Below are positions 32,768 through 42,216 of a stretch of DNA of 64,000 nt, in pieces. The position numbers were made by a program, and so were the translations under genes. Below the pieces are notes generated by a model. It had not been told where the DNA came from. It saw only the letters and a list, made by a program, of their open reading frames with translations, and ran no database searches. This stretch comes from Candidatus Brevifilum fermentans. GTDB taxonomy: Bacteria; Chloroflexota; Anaerolineae; Anaerolineales; Villigracilaceae. How positions within the stretch are numbered: position 1 is the first letter of the stretch; each line of letters opens with the position of its first letter. The stretch is taken from contig CAMCQT010000003.1 in assembly GCA_945877125.1 (NCBI GenBank), forward strand, positions 23,013 through 87,012, in the 5' to 3' direction.

Positions 32768-33745
32768 TTATTCTTCTTCTTTCTTCACCCCAAAGATCAC
32801 ATCAATTCTTTCCATCATTTCAGGCGTAATGTTGTCCACCACTTCGGCGGCTTTCATGTTTTCATGCACCTGTTCCAGGCGGCTTGCGCCCGTGATGACC
32901 GTGCTGACAAATGGATTCTTCAAGCACCAGGCAATCGCCAACTGCGGAAGTGTGCAGCCGAGTTCTTTTGCAATGGGCTCCAATGCGGCAACCTTGGCGA
33001 GTTTCTGCTCATCGGTCAGCAGATTGTTCAACCATTCATAGCCCTTGAGCGCACCACGACTGTCTGCGGGAATGCCACCCTGATATTTGCCCGTCAGCAA
33101 GCCAGAAGCCAGCGGACTCCAAATGGTGGTGCCGTATCCATAGTCCTTGTAGAAGCGGACATAATCACCATTCATTCGTCCCTGTTCGAACAGGTTGTAC
33201 TGCGGCTGTTCGACAACAGGCTTGTGCAGATGATGCCGCTCTGCAATTTGAATCGCTTCGGTGATTTCAGAAGCCGCCCACTCTGAAGTTCCCCAATACA
33301 AAGCCTGCCCCCATTCGATAATATTGTGCATGGCCCAAACAGTTTCTTCGATGGGCGTGGTTCGGTCGGGACGATGGCAGTAGATCAAATCTACATAATC
33401 GAGTTGCAGACGTTCGAGTGAACCCGCAATACCTTCAATTAGATATTTGCGGTTGAGCGTATTTTTTAGATTCACGCCCTCCGTGATGCCCCAGTAAAGT
33501 TTGGTGGAGATCAAATAACTGCCGCGATTCCACTTCAATTCCTTGAGCGCCTCACCCATCACCGTTTCTGATTTTCCGTTTGCATACACTTCCGCGTTGT
33601 CAAAAAAGTTCACGCCTGCATCGTACGCCGCAGCCATCATGTTCACTGCTGAATTCACGCCCACTTGATTATGAAAGGTGACCCACGAACCGAACGAAAG
33701 TTCGCTGACTTGAATGCCAGTCTTACCGAGATGACGATACTTCAT
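32768..33745 (-). CDS. Aldo/keto reductase
   Basis: A 325-residue NADPH-dependent reductase of the branch related to potassium-channel beta subunits ([17 protein letters not shown] at the start, [14 protein letters not shown] with the catalytic Asp and Tyr, [12 protein letters not shown], and a late [16 protein letters not shown]). GGAGG precedes the ATG at 33745; the frame is open further upstream but those codons come from a repeat. Substrate unknown. Confidence 0.9.
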   Translation of the reverse strand: MKYRHLGKTGIQVSELSFGSWVTFHNQVGVNSAVNMMAAAYDAGVNFFDNAEVYANGKSETVMGEALKELKWNRGSYLISTKLYWGITEGVNLKNTLNRKYLIEGIAGSLERLQLDYVDLIYCHRPDRTTPIEETVWAMHNIIEWGQALYWGTSEWAASEITEAIQIAERHHLHKPVVEQPQYNLFEQGRMNGDYVRFYKDYGYGTTIWSPLASGLLTGKYQGGIPADSRGALKGYEWLNNLLTDEQKLAKVAALEPIAKELGCTLPQLAIAWCLKNPFVSTVITGASRLEQVHENMKAAEVVDNITPEMMERIDVIFGVKKEEE

Positions 33746-33774
33746 TGTTTCCTCCAAAGATTTTTGTTTTATTC

Positions 33775-33835
33775 TGGAGTCGGACAGCTTGCTGTCCAAA
33801 CCTATACAACAGCAAGCTGTTGTACTCCAGAATCA
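33775..33835. repeat. CTGGAGT-flanked double hairpin repeat
   Basis: GGACAGCTTGCTGTCC and ACAACAGCAAGCTGTTGT lie between inverted CTGGAGT / ACTCCAG ends, in the divergent gap between the reductase and the LysM lipoprotein genes. Confidence 0.7.
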
Positions 33836-33859
33836 TGACCTACTGATTATAATCACCGA

Positions 33860-34780
33860 ATGCGTAATTTTTTATTTTCTTTCATTTTTCTAATAACAGC
33901 CTGCACGCCCACATCCGCGCCGGCACAAAACACAGCCAATAATTCACTTGAGCCCTATCTGACCGCCACGCCCAGCCTGACGCCCACGCCGAATGTGCTG
34001 GTCATTTTTGAAACGCCAATTCCCACCGCCACGCCTTTTGTCTACACCATAAAATCAGGCGATACTTTCAGTGAACTTGCCGAGCAGTTCAAAATTTCAC
34101 AGGATGAATTAAGAGCGGCGAACCCAGATGTCTCACCGAACAGCATGTCGGTTGGGGCGACTTTGCTCATCCCAGATAGTTCCGCGCCCCTCGCCGCCGC
34201 GGCAACGCTCACGCCCGTGCCTGCTCCAGTTACCCAGGCAGTTTGCCACCCGACAGCAGATGGCGGCTTGTGGTGTTTCGCGTTGATCCAAAACAACACG
34301 CCCGATATTCTCGAAAATATCTCAGCGCAGATCACCCTGCTGGATGAAAACAATAACGCGCTCGCAAGCCAAATCGCATTCACGCCCTTGGATATGATTC
34401 CTCCCAACGCATCTTTGCCTGTTTATGTTTTTTTTTCAAATACACCTGCAAGCGCAAATGTGCAGGTTCAAATATTGAGTGCGATTCAATCCAATGCTTC
34501 GCGCTATCTGCCTGCAACACTAAACAACATCGTCACTCAAATTGATTGGAACGGACTCACCGCCCAAGTCAGCGGACAGATTCACCTGCCCGCTGAATCA
34601 ACAGCCGCAACCCAGGTTTGGGTCGCGGCTGTTGCGTATGATAAAGATGGGCGCGTGGTCGGAGTGAAACGCTGGGAAGGCGGAGCGATTCAGCCCGGGG
34701 GAAGCATCCCTTTCAGCTTTTTAGTCTCCAGTCTCGGGTCGGCGATTGATGCGGTGGAGGTTCTAGTCGAAGCAAAATAA
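33860..34780 (+). CDS. LysM-domain lipoprotein
   Basis: A 306-residue lipoprotein: signal peptide with lipobox ITAC, a Thr/Pro-rich linker, one LysM domain (about residues 54-102, YTIKSGDTFSELAEQF...VGATLLIP), then a beta-rich C-terminal region (about 125-306) resembling FxLYD-type domains (VWVAAVAYDKDGRVVGVKRWEG). LysM binds peptidoglycan-type glycans, so a cell-envelope role is likely. TATAAT ends 6 nt before the ATG and there is no Shine-Dalgarno. Confidence 0.82.
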   Translation: MRNFLFSFIFLITACTPTSAPAQNTANNSLEPYLTATPSLTPTPNVLVIFETPIPTATPFVYTIKSGDTFSELAEQFKISQDELRAANPDVSPNSMSVGATLLIPDSSAPLAAAATLTPVPAPVTQAVCHPTADGGLWCFALIQNNTPDILENISAQITLLDENNNALASQIAFTPLDMIPPNASLPVYVFFSNTPASANVQVQILSAIQSNASRYLPATLNNIVTQIDWNGLTAQVSGQIHLPAESTAATQVWVAAVAYDKDGRVVGVKRWEGGAIQPGGSIPFSFLVSSLGSAIDAVEVLVEAK

Positions 34781-34786
34781 TTCGAA

Positions 34787-34926
34787 AGGATGAGGGATGA
34801 AAAGGTCAAGGATGAAAGATGAAGGATGAAAGATGAAAAATAATCCCGAAGTGATGGCTTAATTTGAAAAATCCATACCACCCCTTCGGGGTGGCATTCA
34901 TCCCTCATCCTTTATCCTTCATCCTT
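34787..34926. repeat. GGATGAA tandem palindrome with nested hairpin
   Basis: Left arm of GGATGAGGGATGAA...GATGAAAGATGAA words, right arm TCATCCCTCATCC...TCATCCTT. The loop contains a second hairpin, ACCACCCCTTCGGGGTGG. It sits between convergent genes and has no coding content. Confidence 0.75.
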
Positions 34927-34931
34927 AGATA

Positions 34932-36626
34932 TTATTTCCCTTCCAGCCACATATATCTTTCAAGCGGAACAGTGATCGGCGTAAATTCAAAGCCCTTGAC
35001 GTAGGGCTGAACCAGTTGATAGGAAAGCGAGTGCGTCGTGAACAACACGGGGGCATCGTTCACGATCATCTGCTCGGCTTGCTGATACATGGCGATGCGC
35101 TTGGTTACATCCTGTTCCACGCGGGCTTGTTCGAGGAGTGTGTCCAACTGAGGGTTTGAGTAGCCGCCTTGATTTTGATTTGAGCCGCTGTGGAAAAGAA
35201 CGTCGGCAAAGTTTTCGGGGTCGGGGTAATCGGCGCACCAACCGCCGCTGAAAATTTGCCCGTGGTTGCCTGAATAAATTTGCTCATAATAATAGTTATA
35301 TTCAATATTCTCGATCTTGAGTTTTACCCCAAGATTCTGCTCCCACATTTCAGCCATCGCAGCAACATCTGAACTGACGTAACTGCCGATGCCCATGTTT
35401 GTGTAAACGATGGGCGGCAGTCCTTCGGCTCCGCCGTATTTGGATTGCTTGAGCAATTCACGCGCCTGAGCGGGGTCGTAAGGCAAGCCTTGAAGCTGGT
35501 AATTAAAGCCAGGCACCCCAGGCGGGAACGGACCCACGGCGGGCAAAGCCTGTCCACGCAGGACAACATCAATGTAGCGCTGTCGGTCGAACGCCATCGA
35601 AAATGCCTTGCGGACATTGGCATCGTCGAAGGGCGGCTGGGTGGTGTCGAACACAACGTAGCCGGTGCAAAGGTCAACGCCGGTCACGAGTTGGCTGTGC
35701 AGCGGTTCTTCGGGATCGAGCATACGATCCACGTCACCAAGCCCCACGCCCGCCACATCCACATCACCTGTTTCAAACAGGCGCAAGTCATCGCCTGCAA
35801 AAAGTTTCACAACAACATACGGAATGGAAGGCGCTCCCAAATAAAAATCCTGATTCGCTTCATACGTAATATATTCATTCGAGCGCCATTCGGTCAGCCG
35901 ATAGGGTCCCGTTCCGTTCGGTTTGCGAACCCACTCTTCGCCCGTCTCCACGTTGGTTTTATCCACCACAAAAGCAGTCGGGAAAGTAAGTTTCAAAAGG
36001 AAGTAAGGCTTGGGCGCATCAATCGTCACTTGCAAAGTTAGGTCATTGATGACTTTTAATCCGCTGATGTGATCTGCCTGCCCCGCGACCATTTGACGCA
36101 CGCCCACAATATCCCCGAGATAAGTCAGCACCGTATCTGACGCAAGCTGGGGGCTGGCGGCCCGTTCCCAGGAATAGACGACATCCTTGGCAGTGACAAA
36201 CCGCCCGTCGTGGAAGCGGGCATTCTCGCGCAAGTAAAAAGTGTAGACCGTGCCATCGCCGCTGACATCCCAGGTTTCGGCAAGATCGGGCGTGAGATTC
36301 AAACGCGGGTCGAAGGAGACCAATCCGCTGAAGACCAGTTTATTGCCTGCGCTGTAGGTCGTGGCGGGGTCATAATCTCGCAAGTTGGTCGATTCTCCGC
36401 CGTTGTAGACAATTGCCTGATCGAAGGGAACATCAATTTGCAAGGCAGATGCTTTTTTCGCGCTGGTGGAAAGGATGAGGGAAAATATCAGCGTGAGAAT
36501 GATAAAGAAAGTTCTTAACCACAAAGGAGACGAAGGGACACAAAGGGGAAAAGCAAAAAAAATATCCTTCGTGACCCTTTGTGACCCTTTGTGGTTGAAA
36601 AAAAGCTTTTTGAAAATACTATTCAT
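34932..36626 (-). CDS. Peptide/solute ABC transporter substrate-binding protein
   Basis: A 564-residue family 5 extracellular solute-binding protein (OppA/DppA type), with YNGGESTNLRDYDPAT near residue 75, the DGRFVTAKDVVYSWER family signature near 150 and a C-terminal EQMIVNDAPVLFTTHS. The hydrophobic export segment (FFIILTLIFSLILSTSA) starts about 40 residues in. The residues before it (NHKGSQRVTKDIFF...) are the translation of an inverted repeat at 36517-36596 inserted in the signal region. No permease or ATPase gene is adjacent. Its start overlaps the end of the upstream gene by 8 nt. Confidence 0.88.
   Translation of the reverse strand: MNSIFKKLFFNHKGSQRVTKDIFFAFPLCVPSSPLWLRTFFIILTLIFSLILSTSAKKASALQIDVPFDQAIVYNGGESTNLRDYDPATTYSAGNKLVFSGLVSFDPRLNLTPDLAETWDVSGDGTVYTFYLRENARFHDGRFVTAKDVVYSWERAASPQLASDTVLTYLGDIVGVRQMVAGQADHISGLKVINDLTLQVTIDAPKPYFLLKLTFPTAFVVDKTNVETGEEWVRKPNGTGPYRLTEWRSNEYITYEANQDFYLGAPSIPYVVVKLFAGDDLRLFETGDVDVAGVGLGDVDRMLDPEEPLHSQLVTGVDLCTGYVVFDTTQPPFDDANVRKAFSMAFDRQRYIDVVLRGQALPAVGPFPPGVPGFNYQLQGLPYDPAQARELLKQSKYGGAEGLPPIVYTNMGIGSYVSSDVAAMAEMWEQNLGVKLKIENIEYNYYYEQIYSGNHGQIFSGGWCADYPDPENFADVLFHSGSNQNQGGYSNPQLDTLLEQARVEQDVTKRIAMYQQAEQMIVNDAPVLFTTHSLSYQLVQPYVKGFEFTPITVPLERYMWLEGK
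36517..36596. repeat. AACCACAAAGG inverted repeat in the signal-peptide region
   Basis: AACCACAAAGG...GGGACACAAAGGGG faces CCCTTTGTGACCCTTTGTGGTT; 80 bp inside the 5' coding part of the substrate-binding protein gene. Confidence 0.8.
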
Positions 36627-37986
36627 GTTTGCCTGCCTTTTGATTTTGCGAGCGGACGACCAATCCCAGTATCACCACGCCAACGATAATCAACATCACC
36701 AGACAGATGCAGACCAGTGCAATGGTCAATACGATAAATGGTGTGCTGGATGTCGCTGGCTCTGCGTTCGTGAATGAAGATGTGGGAATGGCGTACGGCG
36801 TGGGAGTCACAGCCAGCGGCGAGCCTGAGACGGGCACGTAGGTCGGGACAAATGTTGGGGTTGGCTGCGATGTCGGTTGAGCAGAAACAGCCCGAGGCGC
36901 CGCCCCGACCGATTGTCTCCAGGCGTCTTCGAGTCCATCTGTGTCAAATCCATAGACTTCGAGCAGGGCATCGTCAATTGGCTTTGCATCCCGCAGAGCA
37001 ACGAGTAATTCGGTTAGTTTTTCCTGCCCGTAGGTTTCAATTAGAAAACTGACAATGCTTTGAGACTGGCTGTAGGAAAGATTGGCTTTGTCGGGGAGTT
37101 CGGAAAAGCCGCCATTCAACGAGCGGACAGTTAACACGGTGTCGCTGCTGATCGCTTCGTCGAGTTGAGCTTGCGCGTTCGAATCCAGTTCGCCTTCGCT
37201 GAACATGGCGAGACCTTCATTCAACCACGTCGGCACAGTGCCGATGCAGGAGAATGTGAAATGCCCGATCAGAATGTGGGTCAACTCGTGAATGACGGTA
37301 TTTTGATCCCACGTGGAATCAGAAGCCGAAATGCCCATGATAAAAATGTTGTGTTCAGGAAAAGCCATGCCGCCTGTCCACGAGGGTTCGTAGAGAATGG
37401 CATCTTTCATATCGTCGTAATTTGGATAGACATAAAGATCGATGGGCGCATCTGTACCCAGCCCTGCCTGTTCCTTGTTTCGGCGCAGACCTTCAACGCC
37501 AGCGTTTAACATGGTTTGTGCGAAGGCTTGATCTTTTCCATACCAGTGCAGGCGCAAGTCGCCGCTGGTGATGGTTTGCCAATCGTGGACATCATCAAGC
37601 CATGTGGCGGTTTGAACTTCACTTGCGAACTGCGTGCCTGTTTCATCGGTGTAAATCCAGCGCCACCAAATCTGTGTACCAGGCGGAAGCGATCCGCTTT
37701 GACGCATGTCCCATGTCCACTCGGCTTGAACCGTTTCGCCAGGCGTGATCTGTGGATAGGCCTTTGCGACCACATCTCCGCAAGTTAGTTGTTCATTGCC
37801 GTATTCCAAAGTCACCGAGATGATATTGGATTCAGCGTTCAAAGTGGCTGAGAATGTGGCGGTTTCGGGGAATGAAAACGTAACCTGGTCATCGGTCACA
37901 TTTGTGTGGGCGGCGGCAAAAGCGGGCTGGGCAGGTGTGACAAGCAGTCCAAACAGTAAAAAAAATGAGATTATTTTTGTTCGCAT
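36619..37986 (-). CDS. Membrane-anchored gluzincin-type (peptidase MA-like) metallopeptidase
   Basis: A 455-residue protein with an N-terminal signal peptide (cleavage about residue 25), a beta-rich region, then a zinc peptidase domain with HELTH at 233-237 and Glu257 in WLNEGLA, the gluzincin arrangement. A Thr/Pro/Ser linker (about 365-415) leads to a C-terminal membrane segment (about 420-445). It should be anchored to the outside of the membrane. The ATG at 37986 is preceded by GAGGAGAG. Substrate unknown. Confidence 0.87.
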   Translation of the reverse strand: MRTKIISFFLLFGLLVTPAQPAFAAAHTNVTDDQVTFSFPETATFSATLNAESNIISVTLEYGNEQLTCGDVVAKAYPQITPGETVQAEWTWDMRQSGSLPPGTQIWWRWIYTDETGTQFASEVQTATWLDDVHDWQTITSGDLRLHWYGKDQAFAQTMLNAGVEGLRRNKEQAGLGTDAPIDLYVYPNYDDMKDAILYEPSWTGGMAFPEHNIFIMGISASDSTWDQNTVIHELTHILIGHFTFSCIGTVPTWLNEGLAMFSEGELDSNAQAQLDEAISSDTVLTVRSLNGGFSELPDKANLSYSQSQSIVSFLIETYGQEKLTELLVALRDAKPIDDALLEVYGFDTDGLEDAWRQSVGAAPRAVSAQPTSQPTPTFVPTYVPVSGSPLAVTPTPYAIPTSSFTNAEPATSSTPFIVLTIALVCICLVMLIIVGVVILGLVVRSQNQKAGKHE

Positions 37987-38167
37987 AAAGGGTCTCTCCT
38001 CGTCTAATTCTGCATAATATATCATCAAATAAAATTATCATAAATCAATCAGACAAAAAGGGGGGATTTTAGTGACATCCATCCACCCCCGAAACTAAGG
38101 GACATTTAATCTCGCCATGTAAAATGGATATAGATTGTTACATTTCGCACATTTTAATCTGGGCAGC

Positions 38168-38186
38168 GACCTGACCGTATCAGGTC
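38168..38186 (+). promoter_or_regulatory. Small hairpin upstream of ccmE
   Basis: GACCTGA, CCGTA, TCAGGTC form a short perfect hairpin 25 nt before the ccmE start. It could be an operator or an mRNA 5' stem; nothing more can be said. Confidence 0.4.
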
Positions 38187-38210
38187 TTACTAATCTTTTT
38201 GGAGGCATCT

Positions 38211-38693
38211 ATGCAACGTTCTAAATTCTTTCTTGGCGGCGCGCTAATTTTGGCAGCAGTCGTCTATCTCATTTTTTCATCCACACAGGCAAGCGCTCAA
38301 TACTTCATGACCGTGGATGAAGTAAAAGCCGAAGGCTCTTCTGTCGTTGGCAAGAGTCTGCGCCTCTCTGGCGCCGTACTCGGTGACACAATTCAATACG
38401 ATTCCGACACCCTCACCCTCACCTTTGATGTGGCTCATGTCTCCGGCGATAATGCCGAGATCGAAGAGCAAGGCGGACTGGCTGAGGTGCTATATCAAGC
38501 CGTGAGCGACCCCACCCGCCAGCGTGTCAGTGTCAGCTATGTTGGCGTCAAACCAGATCTGCTCCGCGGCGAAGCACAAGCCATCATGACCGGTAAACTC
38601 GGCGATGACGGCGTTTTCTACGCTGACGAATTATTGCTCAAATGCCCCACCAAATACGAAGAAGCGGTTCCCGAACAAGCCGCGACAAACTAA
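38211..38693 (+). CDS. ccmE: Cytochrome c maturation heme chaperone CcmE, Cys type
   Basis: The 160-residue protein is a membrane-anchored heme chaperone that passes heme to CcmF. It has an N-terminal membrane segment (about 8-28) and the CcmE beta-barrel. The heme-binding motif near the end is CPTKY (Cys145, Tyr149), not the His-containing HDENY motif of E. coli. This is the variant described in archaea and some bacteria with a CxxxY motif. GGAGG precedes the ATG at 38211. It is the first gene of the maturation cluster. Confidence 0.9.
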   Translation: MQRSKFFLGGALILAAVVYLIFSSTQASAQYFMTVDEVKAEGSSVVGKSLRLSGAVLGDTIQYDSDTLTLTFDVAHVSGDNAEIEEQGGLAEVLYQAVSDPTRQRVSVSYVGVKPDLLRGEAQAIMTGKLGDDGVFYADELLLKCPTKYEEAVPEQAATN

Positions 38694-38734
38694 AAAAATA
38701 GATAGTCCCCGGTCAATTCACTCGGCTGGGTAAA

Positions 38735-38806
38735 TAAAAGATATGAATTTGAGACACAGAAACACGGAGAAGTGAAAAGACTCCGTGCTTCTGTGTCTCA
38801 GTGGCG
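38735..38806. repeat. GAGACACAGAAACACGG inverted repeat
   Basis: GAGACACAGAAACACGGAG is mirrored by CTCCGTGCTTCTGTGTCTC between ccmE and ccmF. Confidence 0.75.
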
Positions 38807-38865
38807 AAATTCTTCTGCTTTTATGCAGGAATTTAATTGATAAGATACTAAACAAGGATAATCCT

Positions 38866-40926
38866 ATGTTCGCAGAATTTGGATACGGTATTTTAGTGGT
38901 AAGTTTTCTCGTCGCAATTTACAGCGTATTTGCGGCGGTCTATGGCGCGACAAACAAATCTGCCGCCATGGTGGAAAGCGCGCGCCGCTCAATGTTGCTC
39001 GTTTTCCCGCTGCTCTCTCTTTCAGCGGCAGCCTTGATTTATTTACTGGTCAACAATCATTTTGAAGTTGCCTTCGTTTACGAAGTGACCAGCCGCAGTA
39101 TGCCCACCTATCTCAAAGTGACCGCATGGTGGGGCGGACAAGCCGGCTCGCTTATGTTCTGGTCCTGGCTTCTGGCCGCTTTCACCTCCGCAGTCACCAT
39201 CCGCAAGTGGGATCGCGATATTGAATTCCTGCCATGGGTGATCGTGGTCAACGCCATCACGCTTATTTTCTTCCTCGGCATGGTGGTCTTTTACGAAAAC
39301 CCATTCACGCGCTTTTGGCTGGTCGGCGGAAACGTAGAGCCGCACATGTTTGCCCCATTAAACGCGACTCTCTTTGCCGCTCCAGACGGAAATGGATTGA
39401 ACCCGCTCCTGCGCCACCCGGGCATGGTCATCCATCCGCCGATGCTTTATCTTGGCTTTGTGTCTTACGTTATCCCGTACTCCTTCGCCATGGCTGCACT
39501 CATCACAGGCCGCACCGATGACCGCTGGATTCGCCTCACCCGCCGCTGGTCTTTGTGGGCCTGGCTCTTCCTCTCCTTTGGTCTCGTACTCGGCGGACGC
39601 TGGGCTTACGATGTTCTTGGCTGGGGCGGTTACTGGGGCTGGGACCCCGTTGAAATTGCGGCGTTCATGCCCTGGCTGACAGGCACTGCCTTTTTACATT
39701 CGGTGATGATCCAGGAAAAGCGCGGTCTGTTCAAACACTGGAACATGATCCTCGTCATTCTCACGTATTCACTGGTGGTATTTGGCACCTTCCTCACGCG
39801 CTCTGGCGTACTTTCATCTGTCCATGCTTTTGCAAACAGCCCAATCGGTCCATTCTTTATGGCATTCGTATCGCTCACGCTGGTGGTTTCGATTGCCCTG
39901 GTGATCTGGCGCTGGCCTATTTTGCGCGGCGAAACTGAGATGAAGTCCATGCTCTCGCGCGAAGCCTTGTTCCTGCTTAATAACCTGCTCTTCATGAGCG
40001 TGCTGGTGATCTGTTTCTGGGGCGTCATCTTCCCGCTGGTTTCAGAATTATTCACCGGACAAAAAGTGACCGTCGGCCCGCCCTTCTATGAGCGTGCCAC
40101 TGCGCCGATCTTCGCAGCCTTAATGTTCCTGATGGGCGTTGCTCCGCTTTCGGCATGGGGACATTCCACCGTGCAGACTCTCGGACGCGCCATGTGGAAA
40201 TCTGCGGTTGCGGCGCTTATCATTACTGCAATTCTGTTTGTCACGTACACCCAGAACATCATTGCGCTGATCGGCTTCTTCCTCATCGCGCTCGTTCTTT
40301 TGGTCACTTTGCAGGAGTTCTGGCGCGCCGCACGCGCACGGCAGAGAGCGCAAGGCGAAAACTTCCTGACCTCGCTCTCACGCCTAATGGGACGCAACCG
40401 CCGCCGTTATGGCGGATACATCATCCACATCAGCATGATGTTGATGGCGATTGGCATTCTCGGCATCGAGATATTCCAAAAGGAAACTCAAGGCTCCCTG
40501 GCTCAAGGCGAGCAGTTGAACATCGGCGGTTACACCGTTGAATACCGTGAGCTGGCTTCATGGGATGACCAGGGCAAAGGCGTAAACTTTACCCGCGCCG
40601 TCGTTGATGTGTATGAAGATGGAATTTATCTCGGCGAACTCACTCCGCGCATTGATTATTACTTCGACTCCCAGCAGAATATGACCATCCCTGGCAACCG
40701 TTCCACTTTCAGAGATGATTTGTACATCCTGCTTGTAGATTGGCAGCCCGTATCGAGCATGGGCGCGACCTTCAAGATTTTCGTGAATCCGCTCGTCAAC
40801 TGGCTGTGGATCGGCAGCCTGCTCTTCCTGATCGGCATTATCTTTGCGGCCTGGCCAGATAAAGACCCGGCAGAAGAACCGGTACGCGCTGCGCGAAGCG
40901 TGCGTCAAACCAACGCGGCAGACTGA
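38866..40926 (+). CDS. ccmF: Cytochrome c heme lyase subunit CcmF
   Basis: A 686-residue polytopic membrane protein that attaches heme to apocytochrome c with CcmH. The tryptophan-rich heme motif appears as WGGYWGWDPVE near residue 262, and conserved His residues flank it (HPPMLYLG near 191). A C-terminal extracytoplasmic region precedes a last membrane helix. I start at the ATG at 38866 (MFAEFGYG); upstream codons of the frame come from an inverted repeat. Confidence 0.95.
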   Translation: MFAEFGYGILVVSFLVAIYSVFAAVYGATNKSAAMVESARRSMLLVFPLLSLSAAALIYLLVNNHFEVAFVYEVTSRSMPTYLKVTAWWGGQAGSLMFWSWLLAAFTSAVTIRKWDRDIEFLPWVIVVNAITLIFFLGMVVFYENPFTRFWLVGGNVEPHMFAPLNATLFAAPDGNGLNPLLRHPGMVIHPPMLYLGFVSYVIPYSFAMAALITGRTDDRWIRLTRRWSLWAWLFLSFGLVLGGRWAYDVLGWGGYWGWDPVEIAAFMPWLTGTAFLHSVMIQEKRGLFKHWNMILVILTYSLVVFGTFLTRSGVLSSVHAFANSPIGPFFMAFVSLTLVVSIALVIWRWPILRGETEMKSMLSREALFLLNNLLFMSVLVICFWGVIFPLVSELFTGQKVTVGPPFYERATAPIFAALMFLMGVAPLSAWGHSTVQTLGRAMWKSAVAALIITAILFVTYTQNIIALIGFFLIALVLLVTLQEFWRAARARQRAQGENFLTSLSRLMGRNRRRYGGYIIHISMMLMAIGILGIEIFQKETQGSLAQGEQLNIGGYTVEYRELASWDDQGKGVNFTRAVVDVYEDGIYLGELTPRIDYYFDSQQNMTIPGNRSTFRDDLYILLVDWQPVSSMGATFKIFVNPLVNWLWIGSLLFLIGIIFAAWPDKDPAEEPVRAARSVRQTNAAD

Positions 40927-40934
40927 CAATAAAA

Positions 40935-40988
40935 AGGTCGAGGGTCAAAAGTCGAAAGTCATGAGACTTTCGACTTTTGACCCTCGAC
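40935..40988. repeat. AAGTCGA/GGGTCAA short tandem repeat palindrome
   Basis: AGGTCGAGGGTCAAAAGTCG is mirrored by CGACTTTTGACCCTCGAC between ccmF and ccmH. Confidence 0.78.
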
Positions 40989-41002
40989 ATCTCGGAGTTA
41001 TC

Positions 41003-41497
41003 ATGAAAAAATTTTTATACACCCTCATCTTCACAGTTTTACTAGGCTTTCTGTTTACGGGCGTTGCGCTCGCACAGGATAATACGCCGCCGACTGATGA
41101 TGAAGTGAACGCGGTGGCGCATAAATTATATTGTCCCGTTTGCGAAAGTACGCCATTGGATGTTTGTCCCACCGAAGCCTGCCGCGATTGGCGCGAGTTG
41201 ATCCGCACCATGCTGGCGGAAGGCAAAACAGAAAAAGAAATTATCCAACATTTTGAAGCTCAATATGGCGCGCGCGTGCTGGCTGAACCCCCCAAAGAAG
41301 GCTTCTACTGGTTGATCTATCTCCTGCCGCCAGCCGTTATTCTTGCGGGTGCGGTCATCCTCTTCCGCTCGCTCAAAGAGTGGACAAAACCCAAAGCCGC
41401 CGCACCCGTTTCGAGCGGGGCGCGAAGCGAATCTTCATCATCTGAAAAAGATGATTATGTGGCGCGTCTCGAAGCTGAATTGAAGAAACAGAAATAA
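41003..41497 (+). CDS. ccmH: Cytochrome c maturation protein CcmH
   Basis: A 164-residue protein with a signal peptide (ending about Ala24), a small helical domain with the CxxC pair Cys44/Cys47 (LYCPVC) that reduces apocytochrome thiols, and a membrane segment at about 104-126. It has two more Cys (55 and 60) in the following loop, unlike typical CcmH. The start at 41003 lies after a weak GGAG. Confidence 0.9.
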   Translation: MKKFLYTLIFTVLLGFLFTGVALAQDNTPPTDDEVNAVAHKLYCPVCESTPLDVCPTEACRDWRELIRTMLAEGKTEKEIIQHFEAQYGARVLAEPPKEGFYWLIYLLPPAVILAGAVILFRSLKEWTKPKAAAPVSSGARSESSSSEKDDYVARLEAELKKQK

Positions 41498-41509
41498 ATT
41501 ATCCAGTTT

Positions 41510-41607
41510 ATGTCATTGCGAGGAGGGCTTTTGTTCTTCCCGCCGAAGCAATCCCCTGTTATCAGGAGGCTGTTTCGGCAAAGAACAAAAGCGCCTCGCA
41601 GCGACAT
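41510..41607. repeat. Palindromic repeat between ccmH and ccmG
   Basis: 98 bp, from ATGTCATTGCGAGGAGGGC to GCGCCTCGCAGCGACAT, with GAAGCAATCCCC inside. Confidence 0.82.
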
Positions 41608-41625
41608 GTTTATACGGAGAATGTT

Positions 41626-42204
41626 ATGACCGAAGAAACAACAGAAACAACAAATACAAAACGCGGTGTGCCAGTGACGACCCAGATTTTCATTTGGATT
41701 CTTCTGGTGGGGTTGTTGGCGCTGGTTGGGTTTGGCTTACGCCGTGCCCAAAACCCAATGGCAACCATTGGCAAACCTGTGCCCCAGTTTGACCTTGTTT
41801 ATTATGAAGGCTACGAATACAACGGCAAGACAGAGATGAAACTCTCTGACCTGCAAGGCAAGATCGTTGTGATAAATATTTGGGCTTCGTGGTGCAAACC
41901 TTGCGAACAGGAAGCGCCCGATCTTGAAGAAGCATGGCAGCTTTACAAGGACAGCAGTGATGTGGTCTTCATCGGCGTGGATTATGTGGATACGCCCGCC
42001 GGCGCAAATGAATACCTGACGAAGTTCAACATTACCTTTCCCAATGCGCCTGATTTGAAATCAAATATTTCGAGCATTTTGAATCGTCAGATGGGCGTGC
42101 CTGAAACTTATTTTATTGACCGCGAAGGAATTTTGCGCCACATAAAAATTGGTCCATTTGCTTCAGTAAACGAAATTCAATCTGTGATTCAAAGCATCGA
42201 ATAG
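41626..42204 (+). CDS. ccmG: TlpA/CcmG-type thioredoxin-like protein
   Basis: A 192-residue membrane-anchored thioredoxin-fold protein: membrane segment about 19-38 and the active site WCKPC (Cys90, Cys93), with YFIDREG near the end. In cytochrome c maturation it reduces CcmH or the apocytochrome. GGAG precedes the ATG. Clustered with the other ccm genes. Confidence 0.92.
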   Translation: MTEETTETTNTKRGVPVTTQIFIWILLVGLLALVGFGLRRAQNPMATIGKPVPQFDLVYYEGYEYNGKTEMKLSDLQGKIVVINIWASWCKPCEQEAPDLEEAWQLYKDSSDVVFIGVDYVDTPAGANEYLTKFNITFPNAPDLKSNISSILNRQMGVPETYFIDREGILRHIKIGPFASVNEIQSVIQSIE

Positions 42205-42216
42205 GGCATTCAAAAA

